A DNA stretch of 64,000 nt from Fen-549 sp050011315 (GCA_050011315.1 JBEKJI010000011.1:52520-116519), one strand, 5' to 3'; shown: positions 9,158 to 19,367, counted from the first letter of the stretch. The notes: generated by a model not told the origin, from the letters alone. Translations and numbers: made by a program.

Positions 9158-9252
9158 GCTCTGTTGAACGTTGACGATCTTGTTAACCTCCTATAACGTT
9201 TTGCCAGTTACGCCATTTGCCACTTGACTTAGAGCGCGGACCAAGACCTAGC

Positions 9253-11196
9253 ATGACCAACGTGGAGATCACCGAGAAATTGAAGCCGGCACAGCCGCCG
9301 GCGCTCACGCGCCTGATCGCCTTCCTGCGCGAATCGGTCAACTCCCGCTGGGAGATCGCTCGCGAGCTACCGAAAAGCGGCACCGGAGTCACCGTCGCGG
9401 CCATCGTCCTGAACGTCGTCCTGGGCATCCTGCCGGTGCTCTTCATCCTCGGCACCAGCTTCATGCTCGGTCGCGTCCCGGCGGCGGCGAAGGCGGGCAT
9501 CCACTCGAGTGCCTGGAATTCGCTCGTCGTCGCCTTCCTGCTTGCGGCTTCGGCCTTCGTCGTCCTGCAGGTGCTGACACCTCTTCAGGCCTCTCTGGGC
9601 GAGCTGATCACGAGAAGAGTCGACGGCAAGACGGCCGATCGCCTGATCAGCGACTCGCTACGGACGCCGGGAATCGGTCCGCTCGAGGACCAGGAGCTGC
9701 TCGGCGACCTCAGCGACTCGGCCGACCAACTCGAGTTCGGCTTCCGTACCCCCGGCCGCGCCTGCGCGGGGCTCGTGGCGCTGATCGCCCGCTACCTCCA
9801 GCTGGCCGCCCTGATCGTAGTGATCGGCGTCGTCTTCTCCTGGCTGGCCGCGGCGGCGCTATTCGTCGCCACGATGCTCTTTCGCTACGGGCAGCGCGGC
9901 GGCCTGCGCAAGTATTCGGCAGTCTTCCGCGCCAACGTCGATATACGCCGCCGCAACTACTACTTCCGCCGTATCGGCCTCGACCCGCCCGCCGCCAAGG
10001 AGCTGCGCGTCTTCGGCCTCGCTCCCTGGGTGCGCGAGCGCTACCGCGAGTCATACCTCGAATTCATGGCCCCGGTCTGGGCGGAGAGACGGCGCATCTA
10101 CCTCAAGCCCTTTCTCTTGATCACAGCCTTCGCCCTGATCGTCTCGGCCGGTGCGCTCGCAGCTCTCGGTCATACCGCCGCTACCGGAGGAATCGCACTT
10201 CGCGATTTCGCGCTGACCTTCCAGGCCGCGATCGCGGCGATCAACCTCGGCAGCCACTACCCCGAGTCGGACACACAGACCCAATTCGGCATGATCTCCT
10301 ACGCCGGAATGCTGGGCTTCGAGCGCGGCGTCGAGAGGTACGAGGGGAGCACGATCCAGCTCGAACCTGTGCGCGATCCGAAGGGCCTGCCGGAAAAAGA
10401 GCTGCACTTCGATCACGTCTCGTTCAGCTATCCCGGCAGCGAGCGCCTGGTGCTTAACGACTTCGAACTCTCGATCGTGGCCGGCCGGTCAACCGCCATC
10501 GTCGGCTTGAACGGCGCCGGCAAGACCACCCTCGTCAAGCTGCTCGGCCGCCTCTACGAGCCCGACTCCGGCTGCATTTGCGCCGACGGGATCGACATCC
10601 GCCACTTCTTGATCGACGACTGGCATCACCAAATCGGCATCATCTTCCAGGACTTCAACTGCTACGAGCTTTCGGCGGCCGACAACATCGGCTTCGGCTC
10701 GATCCCGAACCTCGGCAATCGCGAGGCAATCCGCAAGGCCGCGCGCGACGCCGGCATCCTCGAGGCGATCGAGCGTCTCCCGAAGGGCTTCGACACGCCG
10801 CTTTCACGCCAGTACGAGGGCGGCGCCGATCTCTCCGGCGGTCAGTGGCAGCGGATCGCGATTGCCCGCGCGCTGTTCGCGCTCGAGGGTGGAGCATCGA
10901 TCCTCGTGCTCGACGAGCCGACCGCAGCTCTAGATGTGCGCGCCGAGGCCGAGTTCTTCGACCGCTTCGTCGAGTTGACGCGCGGCGTCACCACGATCCT
11001 GATCTCACATCGCTTCTCGAGCGTACGCCACGCCGACCGCATCGTCGTGCTCCAGGGCGGCTGTGTCGTCGAAGAGGGAACCCACGAGCAGCTGCTGGCC
11101 GCTCGGGGCCGCTACGCCAAGCTCTTCCAGCTCCAGGCCGAACGCTTTGCCCGCGGCGAAGAGGAAGGCGAGGACGAGGAGGAGGACGAGCGATGA
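9253..11196 (+). CDS. ABC exporter, fused permease-ATPase (half 1)
   Basis: The N-terminal half carries several membrane segments (for example VAAIVLNVVLGILPVLFILG and SLVVAFLLAASAFVVL). The C-terminal half is an ATPase with Walker A GLNGAGKTTL (about residue 418), signature LSGGQWQRIAIARAL (about 527) and Walker B ILVLDEPTAALD. The PPAAKELRVFGL stretch, shared with the next gene, is the coupling region seen in many actinobacterial exporters. The C-terminus is a Glu-rich tail. ATG 9253 is preferred over an in-frame TTG at 9217. Its stop overlaps the next start (ATGA), so the two half-transporters probably form a heterodimer. The substrate is unknown; the tandem upstream boxes suggest stress control. 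Confidence 0.88.
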   Translation: MTNVEITEKLKPAQPPALTRLIAFLRESVNSRWEIARELPKSGTGVTVAAIVLNVVLGILPVLFILGTSFMLGRVPAAAKAGIHSSAWNSLVVAFLLAASAFVVLQVLTPLQASLGELITRRVDGKTADRLISDSLRTPGIGPLEDQELLGDLSDSADQLEFGFRTPGRACAGLVALIARYLQLAALIVVIGVVFSWLAAAALFVATMLFRYGQRGGLRKYSAVFRANVDIRRRNYYFRRIGLDPPAAKELRVFGLAPWVRERYRESYLEFMAPVWAERRRIYLKPFLLITAFALIVSAGALAALGHTAATGGIALRDFALTFQAAIAAINLGSHYPESDTQTQFGMISYAGMLGFERGVERYEGSTIQLEPVRDPKGLPEKELHFDHVSFSYPGSERLVLNDFELSIVAGRSTAIVGLNGAGKTTLVKLLGRLYEPDSGCICADGIDIRHFLIDDWHHQIGIIFQDFNCYELSAADNIGFGSIPNLGNREAIRKAARDAGILEAIERLPKGFDTPLSRQYEGGADLSGGQWQRIAIARALFALEGGASILVLDEPTAALDVRAEAEFFDRFVELTRGVTTILISHRFSSVRHADRIVVLQGGCVVEEGTHEQLLAARGRYAKLFQLQAERFARGEEEGEDEEEDER

Positions 11197-12977
11197 GAGA
11201 GGTGATACGCGGCGCGCGCACGCTGCTCGGACTGGCCTGGCGCGAGAACAAGCCCAAGACCGTACTTGCGGTCAGTTTGGTGCTGGCCAACTACGCAGCT
11301 ATGCCACTGGTCGCGCTCGCTTTGAGGGACCTCACCAACTCCGCGCTCGCAGGAGACGCGACCGGAGCGGCGGTAGCCGGAGCAGTTACCGCGCTGCTCG
11401 TTATCGCCGGTCTGACACTCGGGCACTTCGCGCACATCTCCTACTTCGAGCTGGCCGATACCAACATGCTCGCGATCGACTCCGATCTGATCATGCTCGC
11501 GAACGGCTCGCCGGGGATCGAGCACCAGGAGCGCGCCGATTACACCGATCGGCTAACGATCCTACGCGAGGAGATGTTCCAGCTCCAGGCGTCGTTGGAA
11601 GCACTGTTGATGAGCTTTGGTCTCGCCGTAGCGATCGTCGAAACGGGCATCCTGCTCGCGCTCGTCAATCCGATCCTCCTGCTCTTGCCGCTTCTCTCCC
11701 TACCGCCGCTTCTGACCGGGCACTGGGCGCAGAACCGTCTCGACCGGGCGAGAGACGAGAGCGCCGGCGAGATCCGCCTAAGCAGGCACCTCTTCCGCCA
11801 GGCAACGAGCGCCGGCCCGGCGAAGGAGCTGCGCCTGTTTGGGCTTCAGACCGAGCTTCGTCGCCGCCACATGGAGCTCTGGGACGGGGCGACGCGGCGG
11901 CTCTGGCGTATCCACCGATCGAACACGATCGTCCGCGCGCTCGGCCAGCTCGTGTTCGCCGTCGGTTATGTGGGCTCGGTACTCCTGGTTGTTCAGGGCG
12001 TGATCAGCCACCACGGGAAGCCGGGCGACGTCGTGCTTGCGATCACGCTGGCCGCCCAGGTGAACGCCCAGGTGTCGATCGGGCTCGGACTCGTCTACAA
12101 CCTGCAGGGAATGGCGAAGATCATCGGCCGTTACCACTGGCTGAAGGAACTCGTCGCCGGCGACCGGCCGATCGCGCCCGACCGGCCGACGCCGTCGCGG
12201 ATAACTCAGGGAATCTCGTTCAAGGACCTGACCTTCCGCTATCCGGGCACCGACCGGGTCGTGCTCGGCGGAGTGAACCTCGACTTACCGGCAGGCTCAA
12301 CCGTCGCGATCGTGGGCGAGAACGGCGCCGGCAAGACCACGCTCGTCAAGCTCCTCTGCCGCTTCTACGAGCCCGACGACGGTCAGATGCTGCTCGACGG
12401 TGTCGACATCCGCCGTTTCGACATCGTCGAGTGGCGAGAGCGGATCGCCAGCGGCTTCCAGGATTTCGCCCGTTTCGAGCTCGTCGCGCAGCGGACGGTC
12501 GGCGTCGGCGACCTGCCCCGGCTCGACTCCGAGCCGGCGGTGGAAGGAGCGCTCGAGCGCGCGCACGCCTCCGACGTCATCGGCCGGCTCGAGCAGGGCC
12601 TCTCGACCCAGCTCGGCAAGAGCTACGCCGAGGGAACCGAGCTTTCGGGCGGGCAGTGGCAGAAGCTGGCGCTGGGACGGGCGATGATGCGCGAGCAACC
12701 GCTTCTACTCGTTCTCGACGAGCCGACGAGCGCACTCGATGCCCAGGCCGAGCACGAGCTGTTCGAGCGCTACGCCGAGAACGCTAGGCGAGTCGGCGCC
12801 AGCACCGGCGCGATCACGCTCTTCGTTTCGCATCGCTTCTCGACCGTGCGCATGGCCGACCTGATTGTCGTCGTCGCCGACGGCAAGGTACTCGAGTCGG
12901 GCAGCCACGCCCAGCTATTGCGCCGTAAGGGCCTCTACGCCGAACTCTACGAGTTGCAGGCGAAGGCGTACCGCTAG
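11193..12977 (+). CDS. ABC exporter, fused permease-ATPase (half 2)
   Basis: The protein has 594 residues, with an N-terminal membrane domain and a C-terminal ATPase: Walker A GENGAGKTTLVKL (about residue 375), signature ELSGGQWQKLALGRAM (about 482), Walker B LVLDEPTSALD and switch His in FVSHRF. ATG 11193 overlaps the previous stop by four bases and is preceded by the purine-rich GAGGAGGACGAG inside the first gene's tail. The same reading frame stays open far upstream, but that stretch is a shadow of the first gene. Both ATPases keep full catalytic motifs, so this is not an obvious degenerate-site heterodimer. Confidence 0.88.
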   Translation: MREVIRGARTLLGLAWRENKPKTVLAVSLVLANYAAMPLVALALRDLTNSALAGDATGAAVAGAVTALLVIAGLTLGHFAHISYFELADTNMLAIDSDLIMLANGSPGIEHQERADYTDRLTILREEMFQLQASLEALLMSFGLAVAIVETGILLALVNPILLLLPLLSLPPLLTGHWAQNRLDRARDESAGEIRLSRHLFRQATSAGPAKELRLFGLQTELRRRHMELWDGATRRLWRIHRSNTIVRALGQLVFAVGYVGSVLLVVQGVISHHGKPGDVVLAITLAAQVNAQVSIGLGLVYNLQGMAKIIGRYHWLKELVAGDRPIAPDRPTPSRITQGISFKDLTFRYPGTDRVVLGGVNLDLPAGSTVAIVGENGAGKTTLVKLLCRFYEPDDGQMLLDGVDIRRFDIVEWRERIASGFQDFARFELVAQRTVGVGDLPRLDSEPAVEGALERAHASDVIGRLEQGLSTQLGKSYAEGTELSGGQWQKLALGRAMMREQPLLLVLDEPTSALDAQAEHELFERYAENARRVGASTGAITLFVSHRFSTVRMADLIVVVADGKVLESGSHAQLLRRKGLYAELYELQAKAYR

Positions 12978-13031
12978 CACTCGCTCGGTGTGCGGGCAGG
13001 CGCCCGGCCCTATGCCTAGACTCCGGCGAGG

Positions 13032-14021
13032 GTGAGCGAGCTGTACGCATCCGCCAGAGAGAAGGTCTCTTCCTCCCACCCCGAGGCAAGCGTCAGCGCC
13101 GAGGTCGTCCCGCGCGGGCCTTACTCTCTCGCGCTCTCGGCACGGGGCGCCGGTAACGCCTGCAGGCGCGTCTGCGGCGGCGTTTTCACGACTCTGCTCG
13201 AGATCGACGGACGGATCGAGGTCGCCGAGGCCGGGCAGCGCTCCGACGGAACGGTCGTCCTGCGCGCGGCGAGCGCGAGCGGTCTCGAGGCGCTTCGCTT
13301 CCAGCTCGCGCTCGACGACGACCACTCGGCCTTCCTCGAGCGCTTCGCGCGCGATCCTCTTCTCGGCCGCTCTATCCGCGCGCTGCGAGGCCTCCGACCG
13401 ATTCGCCTCGCCACGATCGCGCACGCACTCCTGCGCGCGCTCTGCGGCCAGCTGATCACCGCACGCGAGGCGCGGGCGATCGAAGCCCGCGTCATCCGTA
13501 GGATCTCGCCGCGCGAATTCGAGAGCGGTCTCCACGCACCGCCTACGCAGGCGCGGCTGGCGGCGCTCGCCCCGGCCGAGCTATGCCGGCTCGGCCTGGC
13601 ACCCCGGCGCGCCTCGACGCTCGTTCGCCTCTGCCGAACGCTCGACCTGGAGCGCCTTCGCGGTCTTCCTTCCGAGCGCGTGTTCGCCCGTCTCGAGCGC
13701 GAGCGCACGATAGGGCCCTGGTCGCTCGGAGTTCTCTGCCTGGAGGGATTCGGCGGCTACAGCCACGGGCTCAGCGGCGATATCGGGCTGGTAAAGCTCT
13801 GCTCGGTGCTCGAAGGGCGCTGGGTGAGCGATGCCGAGACCGGCGAGCTGCTCGCTCGCTACGGGGAGTGGGCCGGGCTGGCGTCCTTGTACCTTCTGCA
13901 GGGCTCGCGTCGAGGCCTTGTTTCGCTGGGTGGAGGCGCCACGGACGTCGAGCTGACCGCACGCGCCTTGCGCTCGGCCTCGCAACCGAAGACCGGCGCA
14001 GCGGCAGCGCTCGCTGACTAG
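13032..14021 (+). CDS. DNA-3-methyladenine glycosylase II-like (HhH-GPD)
   Basis: This 329-residue base-excision repair glycosylase has an AlkA-like arrangement. An N-terminal beta domain is followed by the helix-hairpin-helix segment ERTIGPWSLGVLCL (about residues 222-235) and the catalytic Asp in GLSGDIGLVKL about 18 residues later. The usual ADP-ribosyl-like entry sequence is replaced by CGQLITAREARAIEARV. The proposed start is GTG 13032, nine bases after TAGACT, so the mRNA may have almost no leader. It lies 54 bases after the ABC pair and 10 bases before proC. Substrate range (3-methyladenine, hypoxanthine and others) cannot be told from sequence. Confidence 0.8.
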   Translation: MSELYASAREKVSSSHPEASVSAEVVPRGPYSLALSARGAGNACRRVCGGVFTTLLEIDGRIEVAEAGQRSDGTVVLRAASASGLEALRFQLALDDDHSAFLERFARDPLLGRSIRALRGLRPIRLATIAHALLRALCGQLITAREARAIEARVIRRISPREFESGLHAPPTQARLAALAPAELCRLGLAPRRASTLVRLCRTLDLERLRGLPSERVFARLERERTIGPWSLGVLCLEGFGGYSHGLSGDIGLVKLCSVLEGRWVSDAETGELLARYGEWAGLASLYLLQGSRRGLVSLGGGATDVELTARALRSASQPKTGAAAALAD

Positions 14022-14031
14022 ACTCCGCGCG

Positions 14032-14793
14032 ATGAGCGTCAATGAGCGTCGCATAGCTGTCCTCGGCACCGGCAAGATCGGCGAGGCCCTGATCAAGGGT
14101 CTGTGCGCCTCGGGCTGGCGCAAGCCGGAAGAGATCGTCGCCACCGACATCCATCCCGAGCGGCTGCAGGCGATCAAGGAGCGCTGCGGCGTCGAGACGA
14201 ACGAGTCCAACCGCGAGGCGATCAAGGACGCCGCGCTGATCGTTATCGCCGTCAAGCCTCAGGACCTACCCGCGCTGGTGCAAGAGATCGGCGACCTCGT
14301 CACGAGCGAGCAGACGGTGCTTTCGGTCGCGGCGGCGGTGAAGACGGCTTCGATCGAGAAGCATCTGTCCGCCGATGTACCGGTCGTGCGGGCGATGCCA
14401 AACACTCCGGCGACCGTGCAGGAGGGGATGGCCGGGATCTGCGCCGGCGCCGTCGTGCGCGTGCACGAGGACGCGATGGACGCGGTCACGGCCGTGTCAG
14501 GCTCAGGCCCGGCCTACTTCGCGTTCCTGGCCGAGGCGATGATCGAGGCAGGACTACTGCTCGGACTCTCGCGCGAGATCTCGACTCAGCTCGTCGTCCA
14601 GACGATGTTCGGAACGGCCAAGCTCCTGCGCGACGAGCACATCCACCCGGTCGAGCTGCGCGAGAACGTCACCTCGCCGGGCGGCACGACCATCTGCGCC
14701 ATCCGCGAGCTGGAGCGGGCCGGCGTTCGTGCCGCCTTCCTTAACGCGATTCAGGCGGCGATGGAGCGTTCGCGCGAGCTCGGCGGCGACTGA
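14032..14793 (+). CDS. proC: Pyrroline-5-carboxylate reductase
   Basis: This enzyme makes the last step of proline synthesis, reducing pyrroline-5-carboxylate with NAD(P)H. It has 253 residues, a normal length. The Rossmann motif is VLGTGKIGEALIKGL at the N-terminus. AVKPQDLP follows near residue 77, then VVRAMPNTPATVQEGM (about 117-132) and the substrate-side segment SGSGPAYFAFLAEAM and ENVTSPGGTT. TAGACT stands exactly seven bases before the ATG, which suggests a leaderless transcript separate from the glycosylase. Confidence 0.96.
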   Translation: MSVNERRIAVLGTGKIGEALIKGLCASGWRKPEEIVATDIHPERLQAIKERCGVETNESNREAIKDAALIVIAVKPQDLPALVQEIGDLVTSEQTVLSVAAAVKTASIEKHLSADVPVVRAMPNTPATVQEGMAGICAGAVVRVHEDAMDAVTAVSGSGPAYFAFLAEAMIEAGLLLGLSREISTQLVVQTMFGTAKLLRDEHIHPVELRENVTSPGGTTICAIRELERAGVRAAFLNAIQAAMERSRELGGD

Positions 14794-14856
14794 ACGTCCT
14801 CCGGGCCGTCGATTCGCCTCGCGCCGGTATCCGGCACGTCATATAGTGGAGTTCGC

Positions 14857-15399
14857 ATGTCTGCGACGCCTGGGGACCCCGGAACGCTCGATGTCCTGAC
14901 GATCGACAGGCCCGAGCAGCTCAAGGCGCTCGGGCACCCGTTACGCCTGCGCGTGCTCGAGATGCTCGGCGAGGAGACGGGCGAGCCGCTCACGAACCGC
15001 GAGCTGGCCGGCCGGATCGGGATCGACCCCGGACACCTTCACTTCCACGTGCGCATGTTGCTCAAGGCCGGGCTGATCCGCCTTGCCGAGAGCGACGGCG
15101 GACGTCGCGAAAAACCGTATCAGGCGGTCGCTAAACACATCACCGTCGCGCCCGAGCTGCTTTCCGCGGGAGTCGTTAGCGATTATCACTCGGCCATGCT
15201 CGAAGAGGTGCAGCGCGGGCTTGCCAAGTATTCGCACGCCGGGCGCTTCCGTTCGCTCAACGACACAGTGCGAATCGACCCCGAGCGACTGGTGACCCTG
15301 ATCGAGAGCGCGATCGCTCAGGCGCAGAACGAGCACGACACAGAAGCTGAGCCCGTCGTCGTCTCGGTCTTCGTCCATCCGCCGGCGACCCGGGAATAG
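14857..15399 (+). CDS. ArsR-like winged-helix transcriptional regulator
   Basis: The protein has 180 residues. PEQLKALGHPLRLRVLEML at residues 19-37 is the classic ArsR/HTH_20 entry helix. It is followed by a recognition segment, NRELAGRIGIDPGHLHFHVRMLLKAGLI, where the HFHVRML stretch contacts DNA. The remaining 80 residues form a probable dimerisation and ligand domain of unknown specificity, with no Cys metal site. TATAGT lies nine bases before ATG. It follows proC by 63 bases; its targets are not evident. Confidence 0.8.
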   Translation: MSATPGDPGTLDVLTIDRPEQLKALGHPLRLRVLEMLGEETGEPLTNRELAGRIGIDPGHLHFHVRMLLKAGLIRLAESDGGRREKPYQAVAKHITVAPELLSAGVVSDYHSAMLEEVQRGLAKYSHAGRFRSLNDTVRIDPERLVTLIESAIAQAQNEHDTEAEPVVVSVFVHPPATRE

Positions 15400-15600
15400 G
15401 GAACGCCATACATTCCCACGAGGACGAGACGCTGACGGGGCTGCTTCGCATCGCCTAATCGGCGCTCTAGCGCGGTTCTGGCCCCGGATCCGGCTCTTTT
15501 AGCTATTCTTCTGATCAGCCGCGCTCTAACTCAGTAGCTGCCTGAGCGTCGGCCCGTCTTTTCCTGATGGACACGGCGCGGCGACGCATGCCGCCCTCCC

Positions 15601-18177
15601 ATGTCAGAGACGACAGACCAACTTCCGACATCGCTCGATTCCCCCGGCGACGAACTCGTCGCCAAGGCCCGGCGGGTTGAAGCCTGGGCCGGCGAAGCCT
15701 TCCTGCGCGAAGGTGAGGACTCCGCTCCTGCGATGGCGCCCGGAACGGCGCGCAGACGGGCGCTCGACGACGCGACCTCGGAGATCGAGAACGGGCGCTC
15801 GGAGCCCTCGCCGGAATGGAAGGTGCGCTATGCGCTGATGCTCGGCCTGGAGCGCGTGCTCTCGGAGAAACCGCCGCACCTGGCCTCGGGCCTGGAGCTC
15901 CGGCGACACCAGGTCGACGCGCTCGCCGGCATGCTCACCGAACTGATCGCCGCCAACCAGCGTCAGGTCGAGGCGGCGTTCGCCAACGGCCATCTTCCCG
16001 AGGAGGCCGATATCGAGGCCGAGGAGGAAGAGGAGGACAACGGTTTCGCCGCGCCGCTCGTGGGAGAGGAAGAGGAGCTTGTGGAGCTGACGCCCGAACA
16101 GGATCCGGGCGCAGTCAGACGCTTCCGTTTCCGCCATCCAACCGCCTCGGGCAAGACGATCGCGGCGGCCGGTTTCGTCGAGGCGGCCAGGACGGAGGGC
16201 GTGCTCATCCTCACTCACCGGCGTCTGCTGGTGAGCCAGTTCCGCCACGACCTCACCGAGACCGGCTACGCCAAGCGCCTGTCCGACGTAATCCTGCGCG
16301 GCCACCGCGTTCGAAAGTTCGCCCCGATCACGATCCAGACCTACGCCTGGTTCGCCCGTCACTACAGCGAGGTCGAGCCGAGCGCCTACCAGCTGGTGAT
16401 CTGCGACGAGGCGCACACGGCTCTGGGCGAGAAAACGAGCGCCGCCATTCGAGGCTTCCCCGACCCGATCTTCATCGGCATGACCGCTACCGAACAGCTG
16501 ATTGCCAAGCAAGTCTCGGACGTCTTTCCCGCCTCGGTCGACGATCTACCGCTGCAGGATGCCGCCCGGCGTGGGCTGATCGCGCCGCTTCGCAACCTGC
16601 GCGTACCACCGGTCGCGGCGATCCACTCCGTCCCCATCGTCGGCGGCGACTTCGACGAGCGGGCCTTGGCTCAGGTGCTCGACCACACGGCTCTCAACCA
16701 GGCGGCCGCCAGCCTCTACCGGGATCGCTTCGACGACACGCCCGGAATCGTTTACGCGGCGGGCGTCGACCACGCCTACAACCTCGCCCAGGAGTTCCGC
16801 GCCGCCGGGCTCAAAGCCGAGGCGGTTAGCGGTCGCACTCCCCCGGTGAAACTGGCCGAGACGCTGGCGGCCTACGAGCGCGGCGAGATCAACGTGCTGA
16901 TCAACGCCCAGCTCCTGGCGGAGGGATGGAACTCGCCGCGCGCCACCGTCTGCATGCACCTCGCCCCGACCGCTTCGCGACGTGTTTACCAGCAGCGAAT
17001 CGGACGCATCATGCGCACCCATCCGCGCAAGGAGGCCGGCATCGTCGTCGACTTCGTTCCCAAGTCGGCCACGCACAGCGAGAAGGTGATCTCGCTCCAC
17101 TCGTTGCTCGATGCCGACTTCTACCGCGAGGGCGCCCGCGTGACCCCGGCGCCGAGACGAAGAATGCAGCGCCGGGCTCGCAGACGCCTCGCTCCCGCCG
17201 CCTGGCTGGTGCCGGTTACGCCCGAGGTGCGACGGCGACTGACCGTGATCGGGCGCGAGTGGCAGCGAGTCGACCCGAAGTACCTGGACACCGACGAGCA
17301 ACGCTACTGGGCAATGATCGCCGGGCGCAGCATCCGTTACGAGGAAAGGGCCGAGTTCGTTCGTAAGCTGGTCGAGAGCAACACCAGCAAGATCGCCCTG
17401 GAGCAGTTCCTCTTCACCTGCGCAGCCGAGAACTCGAACCGCAGGTTGCGTTTGATGGCGCTGGTCGATCGCGTCGGCACTCCGGTCGAGCGAGCCGACT
17501 ACGACGATCTGGTCACGCTCGCCACTCAGGCGCCGACCTGGGAGAAGGAGCGCCTGCAAGGGATCCGCGTACTCCTACGAGCACTGGCCGAGGGTAAAGC
17601 GAACGCGCCTGACCAGATCCTCGCCCGCTGGCTCTGGCGGCTCGCGCGCGCCAGCCGGAAGGCCCAGGATCGCAAGGCCAGCGCCGACTTCCCCGATGCC
17701 AAGCGCCTGCTCGGCGCGGTGGCCAACTCCCGTGGCCGGCGCCACGAGGAGAACGTCGCCCGGCTCGTCAACTCCGCCCGCGAGCAACCGTTGCACGTCG
17801 GCGCTGCGCTGCTCGCTTCCGCCGAAGGCTACACGCCGCGCGCCAATCAGCTGATCGAGGCCGCCCGCGAGCAGCTGGCGAGCGTGAGCGAGATCGCGGG
17901 TGCTCTAGCGGAGAACCTACCGACGCCAAAGCTTCAATCGAGCAGGCGAAGGCGCCGTCGCAAGCGGCGTCCCGGCGCAGCCCAACCGGCGAAGGCCGGA
18001 GGCGGGGAGAAGGCGATAGAGGAGGGAGCGTCGGCGGACGAGAACGGCGCGACGGCCGCAGTCGAGAGTGAGCCCGCAGCCGGCACCAAGGCGGAGAGCA
18101 CCGTGGAGCCGGAGACGAACGCCGCTCCCGCTCTCGAGAGCGAACACGACCTGGCGCCGACTGCGCAGCCCCTCTGA
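15601..18177 (+). CDS. SF2 DEAD/DEAH-box helicase with repeat-rich C-terminus
   Basis: The protein has 858 residues. Core motifs are HPTASGKTIAAAG (Walker A, about residue 178), ILTHRRLLVSQF (Ia), VICDEAHTALGEK (DEAH), GMTATEQ (III), then the second RecA lobe with LLAEGWNSPRATVCMHL and QQRIGRIMRTHP (motif VI, Arg fingers). Residues 140-165 form an acidic insertion inside the first lobe. The last 80 residues are Arg/Ala/Glu low-complexity sequence (SSRRRRRRKRR). The organisation resembles type III restriction and UvrB-like helicases, but no methylase or nuclease is adjacent, so a DNA or RNA maintenance role is only a guess. About 200 bases upstream hold no gene. Confidence 0.85.
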   Translation: MSETTDQLPTSLDSPGDELVAKARRVEAWAGEAFLREGEDSAPAMAPGTARRRALDDATSEIENGRSEPSPEWKVRYALMLGLERVLSEKPPHLASGLELRRHQVDALAGMLTELIAANQRQVEAAFANGHLPEEADIEAEEEEEDNGFAAPLVGEEEELVELTPEQDPGAVRRFRFRHPTASGKTIAAAGFVEAARTEGVLILTHRRLLVSQFRHDLTETGYAKRLSDVILRGHRVRKFAPITIQTYAWFARHYSEVEPSAYQLVICDEAHTALGEKTSAAIRGFPDPIFIGMTATEQLIAKQVSDVFPASVDDLPLQDAARRGLIAPLRNLRVPPVAAIHSVPIVGGDFDERALAQVLDHTALNQAAASLYRDRFDDTPGIVYAAGVDHAYNLAQEFRAAGLKAEAVSGRTPPVKLAETLAAYERGEINVLINAQLLAEGWNSPRATVCMHLAPTASRRVYQQRIGRIMRTHPRKEAGIVVDFVPKSATHSEKVISLHSLLDADFYREGARVTPAPRRRMQRRARRRLAPAAWLVPVTPEVRRRLTVIGREWQRVDPKYLDTDEQRYWAMIAGRSIRYEERAEFVRKLVESNTSKIALEQFLFTCAAENSNRRLRLMALVDRVGTPVERADYDDLVTLATQAPTWEKERLQGIRVLLRALAEGKANAPDQILARWLWRLARASRKAQDRKASADFPDAKRLLGAVANSRGRRHEENVARLVNSAREQPLHVGAALLASAEGYTPRANQLIEAAREQLASVSEIAGALAENLPTPKLQSSRRRRRRKRRPGAAQPAKAGGGEKAIEEGASADENGATAAVESEPAAGTKAESTVEPETNAAPALESEHDLAPTAQPL

Positions 18178-18232
18178 GCCGCCGCGGGCCTGTCGCGTGA
18201 GTTCGACCGCGCAACCCTACCGGAAAAGGCTC

Positions 18233-19132
18233 TTAGCCGACCGGATCCGCGCCGGAATCGTCGCCGTCGGTTTCGCGATCGCGCAAGAACTTGGCCAGCT
18301 CCGCCGCCAGCGACTCTCCGCTCGGGATCTCTGGCTCGAACTCCTCAAACGGCTCGTCCGAGTCGAGTTGGCGTTCGAGCACCTCGACGTAGGCGGCCGT
18401 CTCCTCATCGCCGGCTACGGCCTCGCTGACATGCTCGGTGTAGCTGTCGACCGCCTGCTCCAGCTCGCTCAGATCGAGCTCGATGTCGAGTAGTCCGGCA
18501 ACACGCTCGCAAAGGGCGAGCGCGGCACGCGGGCTTGGGGTTAGCGAGACGTAGTGCGGAACCGCCGCCCAGAAGCTGGTGGTGTCGATCCCGTTCCTTC
18601 GGAAGGCATCCTGCAGAACTCCGACGATCCCCGTCGGTCCCTCGTAGTGCGAGGTACCGCAGTCGAGGCGCTCCAGCAACTCGCGATCGCCTCCTCCCGC
18701 AGTCACGGGCGAGGGGCGAGTATGCGGCACATCGGCGAGCAGCGAGCCCAGAGTCACGACCAGCTCGACACCGAGTTCGTGCGCGATCCCGAACACGAGC
18801 TCCGAGAAGGCGCGCCAGCGCAGGTTCGGCTCGACTCCGATCAAGAGAACGACGTCGCGATCGAGCCCGGCGACACGAGCGTGGAAGAATGCGTTCTCGG
18901 GCCAGTTGAGCTCGCGCGTCTCACCGTCGACGAGAGAGACCTGCGGCCGCGTCGCCTGGAAGTCGAAGAACTCCTCCGGGTCGATCTCGGCGAAGCGGGC
19001 GGCGTTCCAAGAGCGGGCGAGATAGCCGGCAGCGAGAGTCGCTCCCTGGCCGCCGTCGTTCCAGCCCTGGAAGGCGATAACGAGGATGGGCCGGCGGAGT
19101 TTCGGCTTGGCGATGAATCTGAGCGCGCTCAT
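18233..19132 (-). CDS. PAC2 family protein
   Basis: This 299-residue protein has the PAC2 opening (RRPILVIAFQGWNDGGQGAT), the central VLLIGVEPNLRW and ELVVTLGSLLADVPHTRP, and the YEGPTGIVGVLQDAFRR segment. The family is related to eukaryotic proteasome assembly chaperones. In actinobacteria it is common, but its function is not established. The C-terminus is acidic and probably disordered. TAGACT lies six bases before the ATG, giving a probable leaderless mRNA, and the -10 overlaps a short dyad (GTCTAC-N4-GTAGAC). The neighbouring 235 bases up to the peptide gene contain nothing else I can support. Confidence 0.85.
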   Translation of the reverse strand: MSALRFIAKPKLRRPILVIAFQGWNDGGQGATLAAGYLARSWNAARFAEIDPEEFFDFQATRPQVSLVDGETRELNWPENAFFHARVAGLDRDVVLLIGVEPNLRWRAFSELVFGIAHELGVELVVTLGSLLADVPHTRPSPVTAGGGDRELLERLDCGTSHYEGPTGIVGVLQDAFRRNGIDTTSFWAAVPHYVSLTPSPRAALALCERVAGLLDIELDLSELEQAVDSYTEHVSEAVAGDEETAAYVEVLERQLDSDEPFEEFEPEIPSGESLAAELAKFLRDRETDGDDSGADPVG

Positions 19133-19367
19133 CTCAACAGTCTACGTATGTAGACGACGGAGCAGGCAGGCGATCGACGAGCCCGAGCTCGAGTAAGGGC
19201 CGCGGTTAGACAGCAGGGAAGAGCTGAGCCGGCAGGGCTTCAACCGCACGCAGTCGCCACAGCAATCTCGTCTGCGCTCGCCGAGCGACGAGCGGACAAA
19301 ACAGGTCCCGTCGGGTCACGATAGGGGCGCGCCGCCAAACGCTCACGCCCCTCGCGGCCTTTCCAGC

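Noticed and set aside
10578..11192. A much longer start for the second ABC gene
   Set aside because: This stretch is the +1 shadow of the first ABC gene; the true start overlaps its stop (ATGA).
13032..14021. Calling the HhH-GPD protein EndoIII or MutY
   Set aside because: No iron-sulphur cysteine cluster follows the catalytic domain.
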